Positions 61,673 to 64,000 of a stretch of 64,000 bases of DNA are shown in pieces. The translations under genes were made by a program, and so were the position numbers. The stretch covers positions 434,001 through 498,000 of the forward strand of contig NZ_JAVDSL010000002.1 in NCBI RefSeq assembly GCF_031455295.1. Reading direction: 5' to 3'. Every line of letters starts with the position of its first letter. Position 1 is the first letter of the stretch. Source of the stretch: Leifsonia sp. 1010 (GTDB lineage Bacteria > Actinomycetota > Actinomycetes > Actinomycetales > Microbacteriaceae). The notes beneath the pieces were generated by a model. That model ran no database searches and was not told the origin of the DNA. It worked only from the letters and a program-made list of their open reading frames with translations.

Positions 61673-62354
61673 CGGTTCGGTCGGCTCCATCAAGCGGCGG
61701 CTCGGGTTCCCGGGCCGCCGCTTCCATGTGTCGGCTCTCGCGCTTGCCGAGCACCTTCTTGACCACGAACACCGCGACGATGAACAGCGCGATGACGCCG
61801 ACGAAGGCGTAGCCCGCCCAGTGCAGCTCCCGCGACAGCTCGCGGTAGCCGCCCGCGGCGGCCGAGCCGACGCTCACGTAGGCGAACGCCCAGAGCACGC
61901 AAGCGGGGGCCGTCCAGGCCATGAAGGTCCGGTAGCGCATCGGGCTCATCCCCACCGTGAGCGGTATGAGCGAGTGCAGCACCGGGAGGAACCGCGACAG
62001 GAATACGGCGATCCCGCCGCGGCGCGCCAGGTACGCTTCGGCGCGGTCGAAGTTGCGGGTGCCGACGCGGTTGCCGAGCCGGCTGGTGCGGATGCGCGGG
62101 CCGAACCAGCGACCGAGCGCGAATCCCAGCGATTCGCCGCAGAGCGCACCGACGATGACGACGGCGACCAGCGCGACGTACTCGACCGGGTTCGCCACGC
62201 CGGTGCTGGCGACCAGCACGATCGTGTCGCCCGGGACGATGAGCCCGATCAGAATGGATGTCTCGAGCAGGATGCCGAACCCGGCCAGCAGCGTCCGGAG
62301 CACCGGGTCGACGCTCTGTACGAGGTCGAGCACCCAGGTCAGCGCGTCGTTCAT
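61665..62354 (-). CDS. DedA family membrane protein
   Basis: This 229-residue protein has the DedA/SNARE-associated domain: LLETSILIGLIVPGDTIVLV with the conserved Pro-Gly-Asp, then FALGRWFGPRI and RFLPVLHSLIPLTVGMSPM, with four or more helices and a polar tail. DedA proteins act in undecaprenyl-phosphate or phospholipid translocation and in envelope homeostasis. ATG 62354 has a GGAGGG site. It lies downstream of the M56 peptidase gene in the same direction. Confidence 0.92.
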   Translation of the reverse strand: MNDALTWVLDLVQSVDPVLRTLLAGFGILLETSILIGLIVPGDTIVLVASTGVANPVEYVALVAVVIVGALCGESLGFALGRWFGPRIRTSRLGNRVGTRNFDRAEAYLARRGGIAVFLSRFLPVLHSLIPLTVGMSPMRYRTFMAWTAPACVLWAFAYVSVGSAAAGGYRELSRELHWAGYAFVGVIALFIVAVFVVKKVLGKRESRHMEAAAREPEPPLDGADRTVT

Positions 62355-62429
62355 GTCGTCCCTCCGGGCAGCGGCATAGCGGAAGCGTAGCGGCGCGGCC
62401 TGACCCGTTGCTGGATCGAGCGGATGCGC

Positions 62430-63386
62430 TCAGCTGACGAGCACGACCACCGGCGGCACGACGACGAGCAGCACCGTCGCCACCACCACGGTCGCGCGCA
62501 GCACGGGCCCGACGGTCCGGCGGCCGTCGGCAAGGCGCTCCTCGCGGGCGACGAGGGCGGCCCGCCGCTGCTCCGGCGTCCGGCGGTCCTTCGGGGCGCC
62601 GAGCACGGCGCCCGCCTGCCCCGTCTCGTCGACGAGCCGGATCGCCCCCGCGAGCACGCGGTCTCCCGCCTCATGGCGAGCGGTGTCGTCGGCGAGCATC
62701 TCCAGGAGCAGCGCGACGGCGTCCTGCGCCCGGGTGGCGATGGGGAACCAGGGGAGGGCGCGCTTCCAGGAGCGGAACGCATCCAGCAGCAGGTGGTGCT
62801 TCTGCCGCAGGTGCGCGCGCTCGTGGGCGACCACCGCATCCAGCTGGTCGGGGGAGAGCAGCGCGATCATGCCCTCGGAGAGCACGGTGACGCTGCGCGC
62901 ACCCGGCAGGCAGTACGCGGCGGGCGCCGGATGGTCGATCACCCGGGTGGTCGGGGCGTCCGGCAGGGGAGAGGAGAGCAGCCGCAGCAGCTCCATGTGC
63001 CGGTGGCGCTGGTTGCGGCTGCGCACCGCGGTGAGTGCGAGGTTCAGCAGGAGGTGGGCTGTCAGCAGCACGGCCGCGCTCAGCAGGAACGCGTTGAGGA
63101 GGCTGGCGTCCGGCGGCAGCGGTCCGTGGAACAGCGAGGAGGCCGCTCCACCGATGCGCGACCACAGGTTGTCGCCGAACGGCTGCAGCCCCGCCAGGAG
63201 CAGCGAGCCGATCATCGAGATGCCTCCCGCGAGGGCGACCGACTGCCAGAGGGCGACGGCCAGCACGGGGGCGGCGGAGGGCCACTTGGCGCGCGCGAGC
63301 AGCAGCGGCACGGGCCACGCGAGCGCTATGGCGAGCGCGCCCAGGAAGATCGCGCCGGTGAGCCCGGCGGCGGGGTCGCTGCTCAC
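62430..63386 (-). CDS. M56 (BlaR1/MecR1-type) membrane metallopeptidase
   Basis: This 318-residue protein has three N-terminal helices, a cytoplasmic peptidase domain with the zinc motif VVAHERAHLRQKHH (HERAH), and a C-terminal helix. It lacks the extracellular penicillin-binding sensor domain of BlaR1. GTG overlaps the BlaI stop by 4 bp. In this pair the peptidase normally inactivates the BlaI repressor in response to a signal. Here the target appears to be cydA. Confidence 0.9.
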   Translation of the reverse strand: MSSDPAAGLTGAIFLGALAIALAWPVPLLLARAKWPSAAPVLAVALWQSVALAGGISMIGSLLLAGLQPFGDNLWSRIGGAASSLFHGPLPPDASLLNAFLLSAAVLLTAHLLLNLALTAVRSRNQRHRHMELLRLLSSPLPDAPTTRVIDHPAPAAYCLPGARSVTVLSEGMIALLSPDQLDAVVAHERAHLRQKHHLLLDAFRSWKRALPWFPIATRAQDAVALLLEMLADDTARHEAGDRVLAGAIRLVDETGQAGAVLGAPKDRRTPEQRRAALVAREERLADGRRTVGPVLRATVVVATVLLVVVPPVVVLVS

Positions 63387-63751
63387 ACGCTGCGGGCGTC
63401 GAGCAGGCGGCGCAGCACCTCGGCTTCGGACTCGTCGACCGAGCCGACGAAGTAGGCGAGCGCCTCGGTGCGGTCGGAGGACGACTCCAGCACTTCGCGC
63501 ATCAGATCGGCGACGTGACCGGCTCGCGTCAGGGCCGCGTAGTACAGGTGCGGTCGGGCGTCGCGGTCGCGGGCGACGAATCCTTTGGCCTCGAGGCGGG
63601 AGAGGACGGTGAGGATCGTCGTGAGCGCCGGTGCCTTGCCGGTCTCGCGGGCCGCCGCTAGCTTGTCGCGTAGCTCGCCCGCGGTGATGGGGGCGTCGCC
63701 GTCCCACAGGGCGTCCATGACGGCCCGTTCGAGTTCTCCGAGATTGGCCAC
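63383..63751 (-). CDS. BlaI/MecI/CopY family transcriptional repressor
   Basis: This 122-residue winged-helix repressor has ELERAVMDALWDGDAPITAG, TILTVLSRLEAKGFVARDRD and a C-terminal dimerisation helix. GTG 63751 lies 6 nt after TACTCT on the minus strand. Two perfect dyads between it and cydA are the probable binding sites. It is co-translated with the M56 peptidase. Confidence 0.93.
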   Translation of the reverse strand: MANLGELERAVMDALWDGDAPITAGELRDKLAAARETGKAPALTTILTVLSRLEAKGFVARDRDARPHLYYAALTRAGHVADLMREVLESSSDRTEALAYFVGSVDESEAEVLRRLLDARSV

Positions 63752-63757
63752 GAATCC

Positions 63758-63763
63758 AGAGTA
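63758..63763 (-). promoter_or_regulatory. -10 box for leaderless start of the BlaI gene
   Basis: TACTCT on the minus strand, 6 nt before GTG 63751. Confidence 0.6.
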
Positions 63764-63783
63764 GCGCGATCAGGCTGAGAATG

Positions 63784-63823
63784 TTCTACAGTTCGTAGAA
63801 GTTCTGTTCTACAATGTGTAGAA
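63784..63823. promoter_or_regulatory. Tandem BlaI-type operators in front of cydA
   Basis: Two perfect dyads of identical form, TTCTAC-N5-GTAGAA, occur at 63784-63800 and 63807-63823. They resemble the TACA/TGTA dyads bound by BlaI/MecI/CopY repressors. The second overlaps TACAAT (63810-63815), a candidate -10 box for cydA. Confidence 0.8.
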
Positions 63824-63844
63824 GAAGAGGCGAAGGGAACTCAC

Positions 63845-64000
63845 GTGAACGAACTGCTGGACCCGCTCCTGCTATCCCGGTGGCAGTTCGGGCTCACCAC
63901 GATCTACCATTTCCTGTTCGTGCCGCTGACGATCGGCCTGGTCACCTGCACCGCGATCTTCCAGACGGCCTGGTACCGCACGGGGAAGCCGCACTACCTC
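63845..64000 (+). CDS. cydA: Cytochrome bd ubiquinol oxidase subunit I, N-terminal part
   Basis: Only 52 residues lie in the window. LLSRWQFGLTTIYHFLFVPL is the highly conserved CydA start, including the His heme ligand region near residue 20, followed by TIGLVTCTAIFQTAWYRTG. CydA carries hemes b558, b595 and d and oxidises quinol with high oxygen affinity. GTG 63845 has a GAAGGGA site. The promoter carries two BlaI-type dyads, so expression is probably controlled by the adjacent BlaI/M56 pair. Confidence 0.93.
   Translation, partial: MNELLDPLLLSRWQFGLTTIYHFLFVPLTIGLVTCTAIFQTAWYRTGKPHYL

Noticed and set aside
62430-63751. BlaI/M56 as a beta-lactam resistance locus
   Set aside because: No beta-lactamase or PBP gene is adjacent and the M56 protein lacks a penicillin-binding sensor domain; the operators face cydA.
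1-64000. tRNA, rRNA, CRISPR or prophage content
   Set aside because: No cloverleaf-like conserved loops, rRNA segments, regularly spaced repeats or phage structural genes were recognised on either strand.

Overview
The window is high-GC actinobacterial DNA. Dense genes, many GTG starts, Tat and lipoprotein signals typical of Gram-positives, the MEP isoprenoid pathway, Pkn-type kinase and FHA proteins, and many start codons placed as if transcripts were leaderless all fit a Microbacteriaceae genome such as Leifsonia. That genus-level guess is inference. I see no rRNA, tRNA, CRISPR array, integrase or transposase. The window reads as chromosomal backbone with metabolic islands.

Layout. 1-5108: the end of a GH13 alpha-glucosidase, a three-gene sugar ABC importer and a GH3 lipoprotein. 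5217-5765: YceI. 5897-10796: an amine (putrescine-like) catabolic locus with FAD amine oxidase, class III aminotransferase, Lrp/AsnC regulator and divergent aldehyde dehydrogenase. 10842-11600: secreted trypsin-like protease. 11686-17075: a CoA-transferase / glutaryl-CoA-dehydrogenase-like / aldehyde dehydrogenase operon, divergent from a GntR regulator overlapping a cache-domain sensor gene. 17197-32023: a 15-kb run of eight co-directional genes for an FHA protein, PP2C phosphatase, Ser/Thr kinase, a 1970-residue surface protein with Ig-like and Fn3 repeats, a MoxR ATPase, a DUF58 protein, a transglutaminase-fold protein that has lost its catalytic Cys and His, and a zinc-ribbon FHA protein. 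32115-33230: alanine dehydrogenase. 33618-40267: a polyamine ABC importer (SBP, ATPase, two permeases) converging on asparaginase and gabT. 40299-45790: OsmC, a CGNR regulator, PlsC, FKBP and secreted proteins, and a second gabT-like gene. 46107-53834: dxr, a lipoprotein, a site-2 protease, ispG, an RNB nuclease and proS. 53847-58079: a FUSC-like protein, an AlkZ-type winged-helix protein, an App1-type phosphatase and a TetR regulator. 58362-61672: an osmoprotectant ABC importer. 61665-64000: DedA, an M56 peptidase, BlaI and the start of cydA.

How the genes work together. Polyamine import (33.6-37.8 kb), amine oxidation/transamination and aldehyde oxidation (5.9-10.8 kb) and GABA transamination (38.9-40.3 kb) form a plausible route from putrescine to succinate semialdehyde. 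The 17-32 kb run looks like one phosphorylation-controlled envelope system and is the best candidate for an undescribed system.

The most unusual non-coding signal is a set of long, sequence-related palindromes. Two arm families (A, two copies; B, three copies with compensatory changes) occupy every convergent gap longer than 25 bp in the window. A third, composite array (C) lies upstream of dxr. All six loci share the octamer CGACRCGC at or near the loop. A second genome-style signal is the exact spacing of TANNNT boxes 6-7 nt before at least 15 start codons.
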